A stretch of DNA of 64,000 nt from an uncultured Winogradskyella sp. (GCF_947498345.1 NZ_CANMJY010000001.1:62001-126000), one strand, 5' to 3'; positions 53,208 through 62,112 are shown, counted from the stretch's first letter. The notes: generated from the sequence alone by a model not told the origin. Translations and numbers: made by a program.

Positions 53208-55718
53208 ATGAACAAGAAACTACTTACACTTATAGTATTATTCGTATGTATGGTTGGCTACTCCCAAACTAAAGTCAGCGGTTATATATACGACGAGAAT
53301 AAAGAACCTGTTCCTTTTGCCAATGTTTTGTTTAAGGGGTCTACGGAGGGTACAATTACTAACGAAGATGGTAAGTTTTACCTGGAGTCTGATGAAACCT
53401 GGGACACATTGATAGTTTCTTTTTTAGGCTATGAAGTCTTAGAGATCCCCTTAACTAAAAAGGTGAATTACGATTTAAAGTTTACGCTAAAAGAGGAGGC
53501 TTCTACGCTTGGTGAAGTTGTTATCATTACTGGTAAGCAATCTAAAAAGGCTTCAGAAAATCCCGCCATACGTATTCTTAAAAAGATATGGGAACGTAAA
53601 CGAAAAAACGGCTTAAAACAGTTTAAACAGTACCAATACGATCAGTACGAAAAGGTAGAGTTTGATCTCAACACTATAGACAGTGCACTGATTAAAAGCA
53701 AACTTTTTAAAGGTATGGAATTTGTTTTTGAAGAGGTTGACACTTCTTCCGTAACAGGAAAAACATACCTACCTATATTCTTAAACGAATCTGTAAAAAA
53801 GGTTTATGGTGATAATGTTATCAATGAAAAACGCGAGGATTTAATTGGAAATAAAAATTCGGGCTTTAATAACAATCAGGTGATTATCGATTTTATTGAT
53901 GATTTATATTCAGACTATGATGTCTATGATAATTATTTGAAATTTTTTGATAAGAGTTTTGTAAGTCCATTAAGCCGAACAGGAATTCAGACGTATAACT
54001 ACGTATTATCTGATAGTGCCTATATAGATAACAAATGGTGTTACAACATTATATATTATCCAAGACGAAAAAACGAACTAACCTTTAAAGGTGATTTTTG
54101 GGTAGCAGATACAACATACGCGATTAAGGATATTAATATGCAAGCGTCTAAAAGCGCAAATATAAATTGGGTAAAAGAAATTTATATAGAACAAGAGTTT
54201 GAAGTATTAAACGACTCTGTATTTTTAATAAAACGTGATTATTTCTTATCTGATTTTGCATTGAATAAAAAGGAAAAATCTCGAGGTGTTTACGGAAAGC
54301 GTACCACACTTTATGATAATTATACATTTGATCAACCAAAAGATAAAAAATTCTACGATAAGGTTGTCTATAACTATGATGCAGATGTTTACAATAGAGA
54401 AGATGGCTTTTGGGAAAAGAACAGGCTTGAAGCATTAAATAAAGATGAAAAAGGGGTTTATAAAATGTTAGACACCTTAAAAACTGTAAAAAAGTTTAAG
54501 CGTCTTTATAATTTAGGAAGTATCCTTGCATCAGGATATATTGAATTCCCTAGTATTAATTTTGATTATGGACCTATTTTTTCAACCTTTGGTTTTAATG
54601 AAGTTGAAGGCTTGCGATTAAGAACTGGAGGGAGAACTTATTTTGGGCCAAATGATTTATGGAGGCTCGAAGGGTTTCTTGCCTATGGCTTTAGGGACGA
54701 TAAGTTTAAGTACGGAATTTCTGGAAAATGGTTACTAGACAAACGGAGTCGGTTTACAATTTTTGGCGGGCAACGCCGGGATGTAGAACAAATAGGAGCC
54801 AGTTTAACGAGTTCTACAGATGTTCTGGGTAGAAGTTTAGCATCATCTGCTGTTGTGGGAACCGGAGCTAATGACAGACTTACAAATATTAGCTTAACAA
54901 ATTTCGGAATGTCTATTGAACCTTTGCGAAATTTTGAAATCCGATTAGACGGGAGTTTTAGGCAACTTAAATCAGCCTCACCAACTTTTAGTTTAGATTT
55001 TAACGACCCAGAATCTTCAACAGGTATATCTTCTGAAGTTGATCAATTTGAAAGTAGATTGTCTTTAGCCTATTTTCCTAAACGTGAAATGACTGGTTTT
55101 GGAGTAGAACGAAAAAATAAAAATGATGATTTTGCCACACTTTTTGCTCAAGTAAGCAGAGGTGATCGCAACTGGTTTGATAGTGATTTTGATTATACTA
55201 AAGTACAATTCTCTTATATACAGCCATGGCAAGTCGGTGGTTTTGGTAGGTTAACTACATCTATCGAAGCTGGTAAAACCTTTGGAGAAGTGCCATTGGC
55301 ATTACTAAGTGTAGTACCAGGTAACCAAACATATTTTTCAATTTACAACACCTTTTCTCAACTTGATTTTTATGAGTTTGTAACAGATACCTATACGTCG
55401 ATGCATATTGAGCATAATTTTAATGGTCGTTTATTCTCTCGTATTCCATTTTTAAAGAAATACAACCTAAGAGCCATTGCGAGTATTAGAGGTGTTTGGG
55501 GAGAACTGTCAGATAATAATATAGCTTTAAGTACAACTGGGAACCCTGTTGAATTTCCTTTAGTTGCACCAGATTCTAGAGTCTATTATGAATATAGTAT
55601 AGGTGTAGCCAATATCTTTAAAGTACTGCGTATAGACTTTAACTTTAGAGGTAACTATCTTGATAATCCTGATGCCAGAAGATTTGGTGTTACTGGTAGT
55701 TTTGGGTTTTACTTTTAG
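53208..55718 (+). CDS. DUF5686 outer-membrane protein with carboxypeptidase-regulatory-like domain
   Basis: An 836-residue protein: signal peptide (MVGYSQ), a CarboxypepD_reg-like domain at about 20-105 (VSGYIYDENKEPVPFANVLFKGSTEGT), a DUF5686 middle region and a C-terminal beta-barrel-like part ending GVTGSFGFYF. The family is common in Bacteroidota and probably sits in the outer membrane, but no function is established. A 9-bp inverted repeat (55716-55740) overlaps its stop codon. Confidence 0.85.
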   Translation: MNKKLLTLIVLFVCMVGYSQTKVSGYIYDENKEPVPFANVLFKGSTEGTITNEDGKFYLESDETWDTLIVSFLGYEVLEIPLTKKVNYDLKFTLKEEASTLGEVVIITGKQSKKASENPAIRILKKIWERKRKNGLKQFKQYQYDQYEKVEFDLNTIDSALIKSKLFKGMEFVFEEVDTSSVTGKTYLPIFLNESVKKVYGDNVINEKREDLIGNKNSGFNNNQVIIDFIDDLYSDYDVYDNYLKFFDKSFVSPLSRTGIQTYNYVLSDSAYIDNKWCYNIIYYPRRKNELTFKGDFWVADTTYAIKDINMQASKSANINWVKEIYIEQEFEVLNDSVFLIKRDYFLSDFALNKKEKSRGVYGKRTTLYDNYTFDQPKDKKFYDKVVYNYDADVYNREDGFWEKNRLEALNKDEKGVYKMLDTLKTVKKFKRLYNLGSILASGYIEFPSINFDYGPIFSTFGFNEVEGLRLRTGGRTYFGPNDLWRLEGFLAYGFRDDKFKYGISGKWLLDKRSRFTIFGGQRRDVEQIGASLTSSTDVLGRSLASSAVVGTGANDRLTNISLTNFGMSIEPLRNFEIRLDGSFRQLKSASPTFSLDFNDPESSTGISSEVDQFESRLSLAYFPKREMTGFGVERKNKNDDFATLFAQVSRGDRNWFDSDFDYTKVQFSYIQPWQVGGFGRLTTSIEAGKTFGEVPLALLSVVPGNQTYFSIYNTFSQLDFYEFVTDTYTSMHIEHNFNGRLFSRIPFLKKYNLRAIASIRGVWGELSDNNIALSTTGNPVEFPLVAPDSRVYYEYSIGVANIFKVLRIDFNFRGNYLDNPDARRFGVTGSFGFYF

Positions 55719-55792
55719 AAATTTGATTTAAAAATTTCTAATATACTACGCATTTATTTTAGTATTTTACACTTTTATATTTAATCATTTCA

Positions 55793-57193
55793 ATGACTAC
55801 TAAATATATAGATTTAGTTAAGCAAACTTTCGATTTTCCTCAATCTGAATTTAAGCTAGAAGACAAAACATTGCAGTTTCATACTATTGATTTAATGCAG
55901 TTAGTAATGCAATACGGTACACCATTAAAGTTTACCTATTTACCTCAAATATCTAATAATATACAACGTGCTAAAATCTGGTTTTCAAAAGCATTAAAAA
56001 AACACAATTATAAAGGCGAATATCATTACTCATATTGTACAAAGAGTTCACATTTTAAACATGTCTTAGACGAGGCTTTATCTAATACTATTCACATTGA
56101 AACGTCTTCAGCTTACGATATCGATATTGTAAGATTATTAAAAAAAGAAGGTAAAATCTCTAATGATACATACATATTAAGTAATGGTTTTAAACGCGAA
56201 CAATACATTACTAATATTGCAGACCTCATTAATAAAGGCCATTATAATTGTGTTCCAATTATAGATAATTTTGAAGAAATTGGCTTACTTTCAAATGAAA
56301 TTAAAGGGAGGTATAAAGTCGGAATAAGAATAGCTGCAGAAGAAGAACCAAAGTCAGAGTTTTATACTTCAAGACTTGGTGTGGGTTATAAAAACATTGT
56401 GCCCTTTTATAAAAATAAAATTCTAAACTCTGAAAAAGTAGAATTAAAAATGCTTCACTTTTTCATTAGTACTGGTATAAGAGATGATGCACATTATTGG
56501 AGCGAACTTATAAAATGTCTCAATATCTATACGGAGCTTAAAGCCATTTGCCCAGAGTTAGATAGTCTTAATATCGGAGGTGGATTTCCTATAAAAAATT
56601 CTCTAAATTTTGATTTTGACTATCAATACATGGTTAATGAAATTGTAAGGCAGATTCAAAAATCTTGTTACGAAGCTAATGTTGAAACCCCCGATATTTT
56701 TACAGAATTTGGTAGTTTTACCGTTGGCGAAAGCGGTGGTTCTATATATAAAGTACTACATCAAAAACAGCAAAATGACCGCGAAAAGTGGAATATGATA
56801 AACTCATCTTTCATAACAACATTACCAGATACTTGGGCAATCAATAAACGTTTTATAATGTTGCCAATAAATCGATGGAGCCAACCTTATGAACAAGTTT
56901 TATTAGGAGGTTTAACATGCGATAGCGAAGATTATTACAATAGTGAGAAGCATGTAAATGCTATTTATTTACCAAAGTTTGATAAAGAGGATTCATTATA
57001 TGTTGGGTTTTTTAATACTGGTGCCTATCAGGAAACAATCGGAGGGTTTGGTGGGCTTCAACATTGTTTAATTCCGTCTCCAAAGCATATATTAATTAAG
57101 CGAGACGATAAAGGTAACTTAACGACAGAAGTTTTTAAGACCGCACAAAAAAGTGAAGATTTGTTAAACATACTAGGATATAATGAAGACTAA
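55793..57193 (+). CDS. speA: Biosynthetic arginine decarboxylase (fold III)
   Basis: A 466-residue PLP enzyme of the alanine-racemase-fold decarboxylases. PLP-lysine Lys84 is in HYSYCTKSSHF; other motifs are MLHFFIST, SLNIGGGFPI, FTEFGSFTVGESG and the substrate-binding GGLTCDSEDYY. It turns arginine into agmatine. It is shorter than E. coli SpeA (about 650) and is the usual Bacteroidota form. Its 3' end overlaps agmatinase by 11 bases, forming a polyamine operon. Confidence 0.9.
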   Translation: MTTKYIDLVKQTFDFPQSEFKLEDKTLQFHTIDLMQLVMQYGTPLKFTYLPQISNNIQRAKIWFSKALKKHNYKGEYHYSYCTKSSHFKHVLDEALSNTIHIETSSAYDIDIVRLLKKEGKISNDTYILSNGFKREQYITNIADLINKGHYNCVPIIDNFEEIGLLSNEIKGRYKVGIRIAAEEEPKSEFYTSRLGVGYKNIVPFYKNKILNSEKVELKMLHFFISTGIRDDAHYWSELIKCLNIYTELKAICPELDSLNIGGGFPIKNSLNFDFDYQYMVNEIVRQIQKSCYEANVETPDIFTEFGSFTVGESGGSIYKVLHQKQQNDREKWNMINSSFITTLPDTWAINKRFIMLPINRWSQPYEQVLLGGLTCDSEDYYNSEKHVNAIYLPKFDKEDSLYVGFFNTGAYQETIGGFGGLQHCLIPSPKHILIKRDDKGNLTTEVFKTAQKSEDLLNILGYNED

Positions 57194-58049
57194 TACTTAT
57201 GCAGGTATACCTGAAGAATTTTCAAAATTAGAAACTTCTGAGATTGTTTTAATCCCTGTGCCTTATGATGGTACAAGTACTTGGCAAAAAGGCGCGGATA
57301 AAGGACCAAATGCATTTTTAGAAGCTTCAGAAAATATGGAGCTTTACGATATCGAAACGGATTCAGAAGTATATAAACAGGGGCTTTATTTAGCTGATAC
57401 TATAACGGAAAATAGTTCACCCGAAGCTATGGTAGAAGCTGTGCATCAAGCGACTAAAAAATACATCAAGGAAAATAAGTTTGTTACTGTGTTTGGTGGT
57501 GAACATTCTATTTCTATCGGAACGATTAGAGCTTTTAATGAGATGTTTCAAGACTTAACAGTACTACAAATAGACGCACATGCCGATTTGCGTGAAAGCT
57601 ACCAAGACTCTAAATATAACCATGCATGTGCAGTTTACGAAGCCAGTCAAACGACAAATCTTATTCAAGTTGGAATTCGCTCTATGGATGTTACAGAAAA
57701 AAACGTTATAAACGAAGAGCAGACTTACTTTGCTCATCAAATGGTAATGGATGACAACTGGAAGGATTCAGCCATTAACCAGATGACAGATAATGTATTT
57801 ATCACTTTCGATTTAGATGCACTAGATCCATCAATTATGCCAAGTACTGGTACACCAGAACCAGGTGGTTTATTATGGTATGACACTTTGGCGTTTTTAA
57901 AACAGGTATTTGAAGCAAAACATGTAGTAGGATTTGATATTGTAGAATTGTGTCCAAATGCTATGGATAAATCGTCCGATTTTTTGGCCGCGAAGTTGTA
58001 TTACAAGATGTTGAGTTATAAATTTATAGATAAAAAAACTAAATTATGA
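57183..58049 (+). CDS. speB: Agmatinase (ureohydrolase)
   Basis: A 288-residue arginase-family enzyme. The Mn-binding residues are in FGGEHSISIG, QIDAHADLRESY with the following NHACAVYE, and FITFDLDALDPSIMPSTGTPEPGG. It converts agmatine to putrescine and urea. It overlaps the decarboxylase by 11 bases and the next gene by 4, so all three are translated from one mRNA. Confidence 0.94.
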   Translation: MKTNTYAGIPEEFSKLETSEIVLIPVPYDGTSTWQKGADKGPNAFLEASENMELYDIETDSEVYKQGLYLADTITENSSPEAMVEAVHQATKKYIKENKFVTVFGGEHSISIGTIRAFNEMFQDLTVLQIDAHADLRESYQDSKYNHACAVYEASQTTNLIQVGIRSMDVTEKNVINEEQTYFAHQMVMDDNWKDSAINQMTDNVFITFDLDALDPSIMPSTGTPEPGGLLWYDTLAFLKQVFEAKHVVGFDIVELCPNAMDKSSDFLAAKLYYKMLSYKFIDKKTKL

Positions 58050-59020
58050 CCGAAAAAGGCCAAATTTCAGATTTTTTAGAGACCTATTATCTCCATTTTA
58101 ATGCAGCAACGTTAGTTGATGCTGCAAAGGCCTATGAAGACCAATTGAACAATGGATCTAAGATGTTAGTGTCTTTAGCTGGAGCAATGAGTACTGCAGA
58201 ATTAGGAAAGATTTTTGCAGAAATGATTCGCAAAGATAAAGTACATATTATATCAACTACTGGTGCAAACTTAGAAGAAGACATTATGAATTTGGTAGCA
58301 CATAGTCATTATAAACGTGTGCCAAATTATAGGGATTTAACACCTCAAGACGAATGGAATTTGTTAGAAAAAGGTTTAAACCGTGTTACGGACACTTGTA
58401 TTCCTGAAGAGGAAGCTTTTCGAAGAATACAAGGTCATATGTTAAAGTTATGGAAAGCTGCTGAAGCTAAAGGTGAGCGTTACTTGCCACATGAGTATAT
58501 GTATAAGTTATTATTGTCTGGTGTTTTAGAAAAGTATTACGAAATAGATATAAAAGACTCGTGGATGTATGCAGCAGCAGAAAAGAATTTACCTATAGTA
58601 TGCCCAGGTTGGGAAGATAGTACTATGGGCAATATTTTTGCGAGCTATGTACTTAAGGAAGAGTTAAAAGTGAATACTATAAAATCTGGTATTGAATATA
58701 TGACTTTTTTAGCAGATTGGTATACCAATAACGCTAAAGATAAAATAGGCTTTTTTCAAATAGGTGGTGGTATTGCTGGCGATTTTCCTATATGTGTAGT
58801 GCCCATGTTATCCCAGGATATGGGTCGTGCTGATACACCATTTTGGAGTTATTTTTGCCAGATCAGTGATAGTACAACGAGCTACGGATCGTATTCTGGT
58901 GCTGTGCCAAACGAAAAGATAACTTGGGGAAAGTTAGATGTAAATACACCAAAATTTATTATAGAAAGTGATGCAACTATTGTAGTTCCACTAATTTTTG
59001 CGTATCTTTTAAACATGTAA
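58046..59020 (+). CDS. Deoxyhypusine synthase homologue (possible homospermidine synthase)
   Basis: A 324-residue NAD-dependent enzyme of the deoxyhypusine synthase family: SLAGAMSTAELGKIFAEMI, STTGANLEEDI, FFQIGGGIAGDFPICVVP, and the expected catalytic Lys296 in ITWGKLDV. Bacteria lack eIF5A, so it does not make hypusine. Its operon with arginine decarboxylase and agmatinase points to an aminobutyl transfer from spermidine or putrescine, most likely making homospermidine, a known flavobacterial polyamine. This substrate is inferred. Confidence 0.85.
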   Translation: MTEKGQISDFLETYYLHFNAATLVDAAKAYEDQLNNGSKMLVSLAGAMSTAELGKIFAEMIRKDKVHIISTTGANLEEDIMNLVAHSHYKRVPNYRDLTPQDEWNLLEKGLNRVTDTCIPEEEAFRRIQGHMLKLWKAAEAKGERYLPHEYMYKLLLSGVLEKYYEIDIKDSWMYAAAEKNLPIVCPGWEDSTMGNIFASYVLKEELKVNTIKSGIEYMTFLADWYTNNAKDKIGFFQIGGGIAGDFPICVVPMLSQDMGRADTPFWSYFCQISDSTTSYGSYSGAVPNEKITWGKLDVNTPKFIIESDATIVVPLIFAYLLNM

Positions 59021-59034
59021 ATCTACCTAACAAG

Positions 59035-59340
59035 ATGAACAGAAAAGACCAACACTTAAAACGTGTCATAGTTGACTTTAAGAAATTGACACCAGAAATT
59101 TTAGCGCTATTGGTTGAACGTTATCCTGATGGATATGATGATATTCATATTATTACCTTTAAGAATGCTAAAGACGAATTAATAGAAGCCGTTGAGGTTA
59201 CTACAGAGGATACTAAGTATTTAGTAAAGGTGAGTACTAAACTGGTAGCAACTATGGCAAACTATGACAAAGATGATTATGAAGACTTTGACGCCGATGA
59301 TGAAAATGCAGTTCAGCCACCTGAAGATTTTGACGCTTAG
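59035..59340 (+). CDS. Small protein with acidic tail, unknown
   Basis: A 101-residue protein I do not recognise by function. It has one alpha/beta domain (RVIVDFKKLTPEILALLVERYPDGYDD ... TKYLVKVSTKLVATM) and an Asp/Glu-rich tail from about residue 77. It follows the DHS homologue by 14 bases, so it is probably the last gene of the polyamine operon. Its stop codon overlaps that of the convergent mannosyltransferase gene by 3 bases. Confidence 0.72.
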   Translation: MNRKDQHLKRVIVDFKKLTPEILALLVERYPDGYDDIHIITFKNAKDELIEAVEVTTEDTKYLVKVSTKLVATMANYDKDDYEDFDADDENAVQPPEDFDA

Positions 59341-60707
59341 ATTTTAATTCGTTTTTTTAGAGCAACTTCCCAAATAAAAGCAGAAAATACAATAAGGTAT
59401 TCTAATCCGATAATCCATAAATTCTCTGATTTATCAGAAGTGCCTATGGCTAAATAGGATAGATAACTTAAAATCATTACTAAGCTCCAAATCAATGGGA
59501 ATCTATAGTTAGTAAATATGCAAAGTACAACTAAAGTTGCAATATACCAAGGATGAACGGTTGTGCTTAAAAAGAGATATAGGCTAAATACTAATAGTAA
59601 AGATGTTGTCAATTTAGGAATTGAATCACTACGTTTTAAAAAGGAAAATCCTAAAATAATCAGCACTGAAGTAATTGGTAAGATTTTGGTTATAATGGCT
59701 ATCTCATTATAACCAGTAATGGAGTAACCAATCGCTCGAGCAATATAATATACACTAGCATTAAATTCAAAATTACCAAACCAGAGCCCAACAGTTTTAG
59801 AATAATTATTGATAAATTCCATTGAAAAGAATGGCAAGAAAAATAGTAATATGGTTACCCCAATAATAAGATAAAAGTATGTTAGTTTTTTTAAGCCATT
59901 AATAAGGTTATTGTTCTTAACAAACCACCAAAAAAACAAAGGTAAAAACATTAATGGAATTAGTTTTACTGAGATAGAGCAAGCCCAAAGAATTGCAGCC
60001 CATTTCCATTTGCCAGAGTGTAATAAATACAAACTCCACACTAAGAAGAAAATCATCACTCCTTCAAAATGAAGATTTCCTGTTAATTCAATAATGATAA
60101 ATGGATTTAAGACATACCAGAAGATCCTAGTTGATGGTAATTTTAAGCGTTCTAAAAGCTTCTTTCCAAAATATAATGTGCCAATATCTGCAAATATGAT
60201 TAAGATGCGCATTACTATTACAGAACCCAAAATACTATTACCAGTAAATAAACTAGCTATAAAAAAGCATAGCTGATTTATTGGAGGATAATTTGTAAAA
60301 TGCATAGAGCTGAGTTCACCCATGCCATTATATAAGTCTTGTGCTTGTGCCACTGGGAATTTATTGTTCTGAATAAATGAATCAGGAGTGTGGAGATAAG
60401 GGTTAAATCCTTCAAATATCATACGACCATCCCAAATAAAGCGATAAAAATCTTGGGACAAATTCGGAATAGCAAATAAAAATAAAAGCCTAAAGAGAAT
60501 AGCGGAAATCACTAAAAGTCTAAAATAGAAACCAGTAGTCTTAATAATTTGAAACGCTAGTACAAATAGTGCTGTATAAAGCAACATGAGTTTCGTTATA
60601 TCTGTTCTTGCCAAATTATAAGCAAAAGTGAGGTATAAGATGGAACTTATTAAAACAAAGAGAAGTGTAGTTTTTTTGTACTTAAATAGGTTGACTAGTC
60701 CAAGCAT
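59337..60707 (-). CDS. Polytopic mannosyltransferase-like membrane protein (GT87/DUF2029-like)
   Basis: A 456-residue membrane protein with about 11-12 hydrophobic segments. The first periplasmic loop holds LSQDFYRFIWDGRMIFEGFNPY, with the Asp expected of lipid-phosphate-sugar-dependent GT-C enzymes. It probably transfers a sugar from a polyprenyl-phosphate donor to an envelope glycan. No neighbours point to the product. Confidence 0.78.
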   Translation of the reverse strand: MLGLVNLFKYKKTTLLFVLISSILYLTFAYNLARTDITKLMLLYTALFVLAFQIIKTTGFYFRLLVISAILFRLLFLFAIPNLSQDFYRFIWDGRMIFEGFNPYLHTPDSFIQNNKFPVAQAQDLYNGMGELSSMHFTNYPPINQLCFFIASLFTGNSILGSVIVMRILIIFADIGTLYFGKKLLERLKLPSTRIFWYVLNPFIIIELTGNLHFEGVMIFFLVWSLYLLHSGKWKWAAILWACSISVKLIPLMFLPLFFWWFVKNNNLINGLKKLTYFYLIIGVTILLFFLPFFSMEFINNYSKTVGLWFGNFEFNASVYYIARAIGYSITGYNEIAIITKILPITSVLIILGFSFLKRSDSIPKLTTSLLLVFSLYLFLSTTVHPWYIATLVVLCIFTNYRFPLIWSLVMILSYLSYLAIGTSDKSENLWIIGLEYLIVFSAFIWEVALKKRIKI

Positions 60708-60760
60708 AAGATCAAAGATAGAATCTTTATATTAAAAAAATATGTTAAATAATATAATTA

Positions 60761-60776
60761 GTTAGGAATCCTTACT
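60761..60776 (+). promoter_or_regulatory. Site 1 of the GTTAGNAATCCTWAYT motif, upstream of the thioredoxin-like gene
   Basis: GTTAGGAATCCTTACT directly precedes and touches the -7 element TATATTTG at 60776-60783. It is one of three near-identical sites in this cluster and is placed to block RNA polymerase. I propose it as an operator of the MarR regulator encoded at 62151. Confidence 0.65.
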
Positions 60777-60783
60777 ATATTTG
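60776..60783 (+). promoter_or_regulatory. -7 promoter element of the thioredoxin-like gene
   Basis: TATATTTG fits the TANNTTTG consensus and lies 34 bases before the start codon. The -33 position has no clear TTG, which suits a regulated promoter. Confidence 0.5.
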
Positions 60784-60817
60784 TATCGCAATAGTGCAAT
60801 AATCAAAAAAATTAAAC

Positions 60818-61051
60818 ATGAGTAAATCAATTTTTTATCACGCAGGGTGTCCTGTATGTGTTACTGCAGAACAAGACATCGTCGATTTAGCAGGTAGGGG
60901 CAATGTAGAAATAGTTCATTTAGGAAATGATGGTTCTAGAATTACTGAGGCTGAAAATGCAGGTGTAAAATCCGTACCAGCCTTATTAACCAGCAATGGA
61001 AATGTATTGCATATTAATTTTGGGGCTTCTTTAGAAGAAGTTAAAGGGTAA
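60818..61051 (+). CDS. Small thioredoxin/glutaredoxin-like protein (CPVC)
   Basis: A 77-residue protein with a thioredoxin-fold outline: an N-terminal strand, the redox motif Cys11-Pro-Val-Cys14, and the cis-Pro loop SVPALL. It lacks a signal peptide, so is cytosolic. It is the first gene of a MarR-associated cluster and has its own motif-bearing promoter. A redox or metal-thiol role is likely. Confidence 0.8.
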   Translation: MSKSIFYHAGCPVCVTAEQDIVDLAGRGNVEIVHLGNDGSRITEAENAGVKSVPALLTSNGNVLHINFGASLEEVKG

Positions 61052-61068
61052 ATTTTTTAATTTAAATA

Positions 61069-61084
61069 GTTAGTAATCCTAATT
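61069..61084 (+). promoter_or_regulatory. Site 2 of the GTTAGNAATCCTWAYT motif, upstream of the lipoprotein gene
   Basis: GTTAGTAATCCTAATT ends 10 bases before the ATG of the next gene. It is 13-14 of 16 identical to sites 1 and 3. No clear TANNTTTG lies nearby, so it may govern an internal promoter or translation start. Confidence 0.65.
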
Positions 61085-61094
61085 AATAGAAAAA

Positions 61095-61826
61095 ATGAAA
61101 ACAAATTTAAGCTTATTAGCATTAGTCTTTCTTACAATCACTTCGGTTTCTTGTGCACAAGAGAAAGAAAGTCCGTATAATACGAAAGACCTGGAGATTA
61201 CGTCTGTTCATGTTACTCATAACTCAGATCTGGATGTTACTATTTGGACAATTGATGTAAAAGGAACGGCAGGTAATACAAAACCTATCCCAGTAGGGCA
61301 ATTAGATGGTGCACCGGTATTGGGTTATGTTTTTCTAACATCATTAAAACCACAAGATGTTGGTTTTAGCCAAACAGAAGGTATTGTAGCACTTGCTTTA
61401 ACTTCACATCCTGATTTTGATGATACACCATTATGGGATGAGAACAATGATACTATTTTTAACAATGATGGCATTATATGGCATCCACATTGGGTTGTAC
61501 TTCATGAAGATAACCGTGTAGAAGGTGGATTTTCTGTTAAGCAATTTGATAAAGAAAATAAAGATGTAAAGTTGCCGCCTACTAACCCAGGAATGCCAAT
61601 GTATATGGATTCGCCAGGTTATCCGGTGAAAACAAAAGAGAATACAATAAAAGTTATTGTTCCTGATTATAGAATAAATAACAATATAAGTTTTAACTAC
61701 GATGGGGTTGCGGCTTTTATGATGGTAAATATTAGTAAAGAAGATACACCTATGCTGGGTGTATATGAAGTGTTTAGTGTAGCGAGCGGTGACTTATCTC
61801 TTCCTTATTCAGTAAAACAAGATTAA
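61095..61826 (+). CDS. Exported lipoprotein of unknown function with WHPHW motif
   Basis: A 243-residue lipoprotein (SVSCAQ, Cys20). The mature part is beta-rich. It has a histidine cluster, IIWHPHWVVLHED, and a PMYMDSPGYPV turn. I do not recognise the family. The His cluster could bind a metal. The stop codon overlaps the next start (TAATG), and the regulatory motif lies just upstream, so it belongs to the MarR cluster. Confidence 0.72.
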   Translation: MKTNLSLLALVFLTITSVSCAQEKESPYNTKDLEITSVHVTHNSDLDVTIWTIDVKGTAGNTKPIPVGQLDGAPVLGYVFLTSLKPQDVGFSQTEGIVALALTSHPDFDDTPLWDENNDTIFNNDGIIWHPHWVVLHEDNRVEGGFSVKQFDKENKDVKLPPTNPGMPMYMDSPGYPVKTKENTIKVIVPDYRINNNISFNYDGVAAFMMVNISKEDTPMLGVYEVFSVASGDLSLPYSVKQD

Positions 61827-62089
61827 TGAAAGTAGCTGTTTGGGATACTTACGTATCAAGAGAAGATGGTAAACTAATGCATTTTGACATAGTTGTGCCA
61901 GATTATATTAAAAATGAGAGCATCGTTTTTGGTTTTGGTGAGACTTATTTAAAAAATAAGCCTTTTAAAACAGGAAGCATTACATCTAAAGAATGTCAGT
62001 TTTGCCATATGGAAAAAGCACCTAATAATATCGTGAGTGAAATAAAAGTCAAAGGCTATTATATCATAGAGATGGAATATTGTAATTAA
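61826..62089 (+). CDS. DUF2024 family protein
   Basis: An 87-residue protein matching the DUF2024 pattern: MKVAVWDTYV at the start, MHFDIVVPDYI, then ECQFCHMEKAP with Cys57, Cys60 and His61, and a GYYIIEMEYC end (Cys86). The function is unknown; the Cys/His set suggests metal binding. Its first base is the last base of the previous stop, so translation is coupled to the lipoprotein gene. Confidence 0.82.
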   Translation: MKVAVWDTYVSREDGKLMHFDIVVPDYIKNESIVFGFGETYLKNKPFKTGSITSKECQFCHMEKAPNNIVSEIKVKGYYIIEMEYCN

Positions 62090-62112
62090 TTTAATTAGGA
62101 TTGCTAACTTTG
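62080..62112 (+). promoter_or_regulatory. Promoter of the MarR gene
   Basis: The -7 element TAACTTTG (62105-62112) matches TANNTTTG, with TTG at 62080-62082 upstream, spacing 22. It overlaps motif site 3 and starts just inside the DUF2024 stop. The likely start of transcription falls inside the downstream hairpin. Confidence 0.5.
62093..62108 (-). promoter_or_regulatory. Site 3 of the GTTAGNAATCCTWAYT motif, upstream of marR
   Basis: On the - strand this reads GTTAGCAATCCTAATT. It overlaps the -7 element of the MarR promoter, so binding would repress it. This is the autoregulatory site expected of a MarR protein. Confidence 0.65.
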
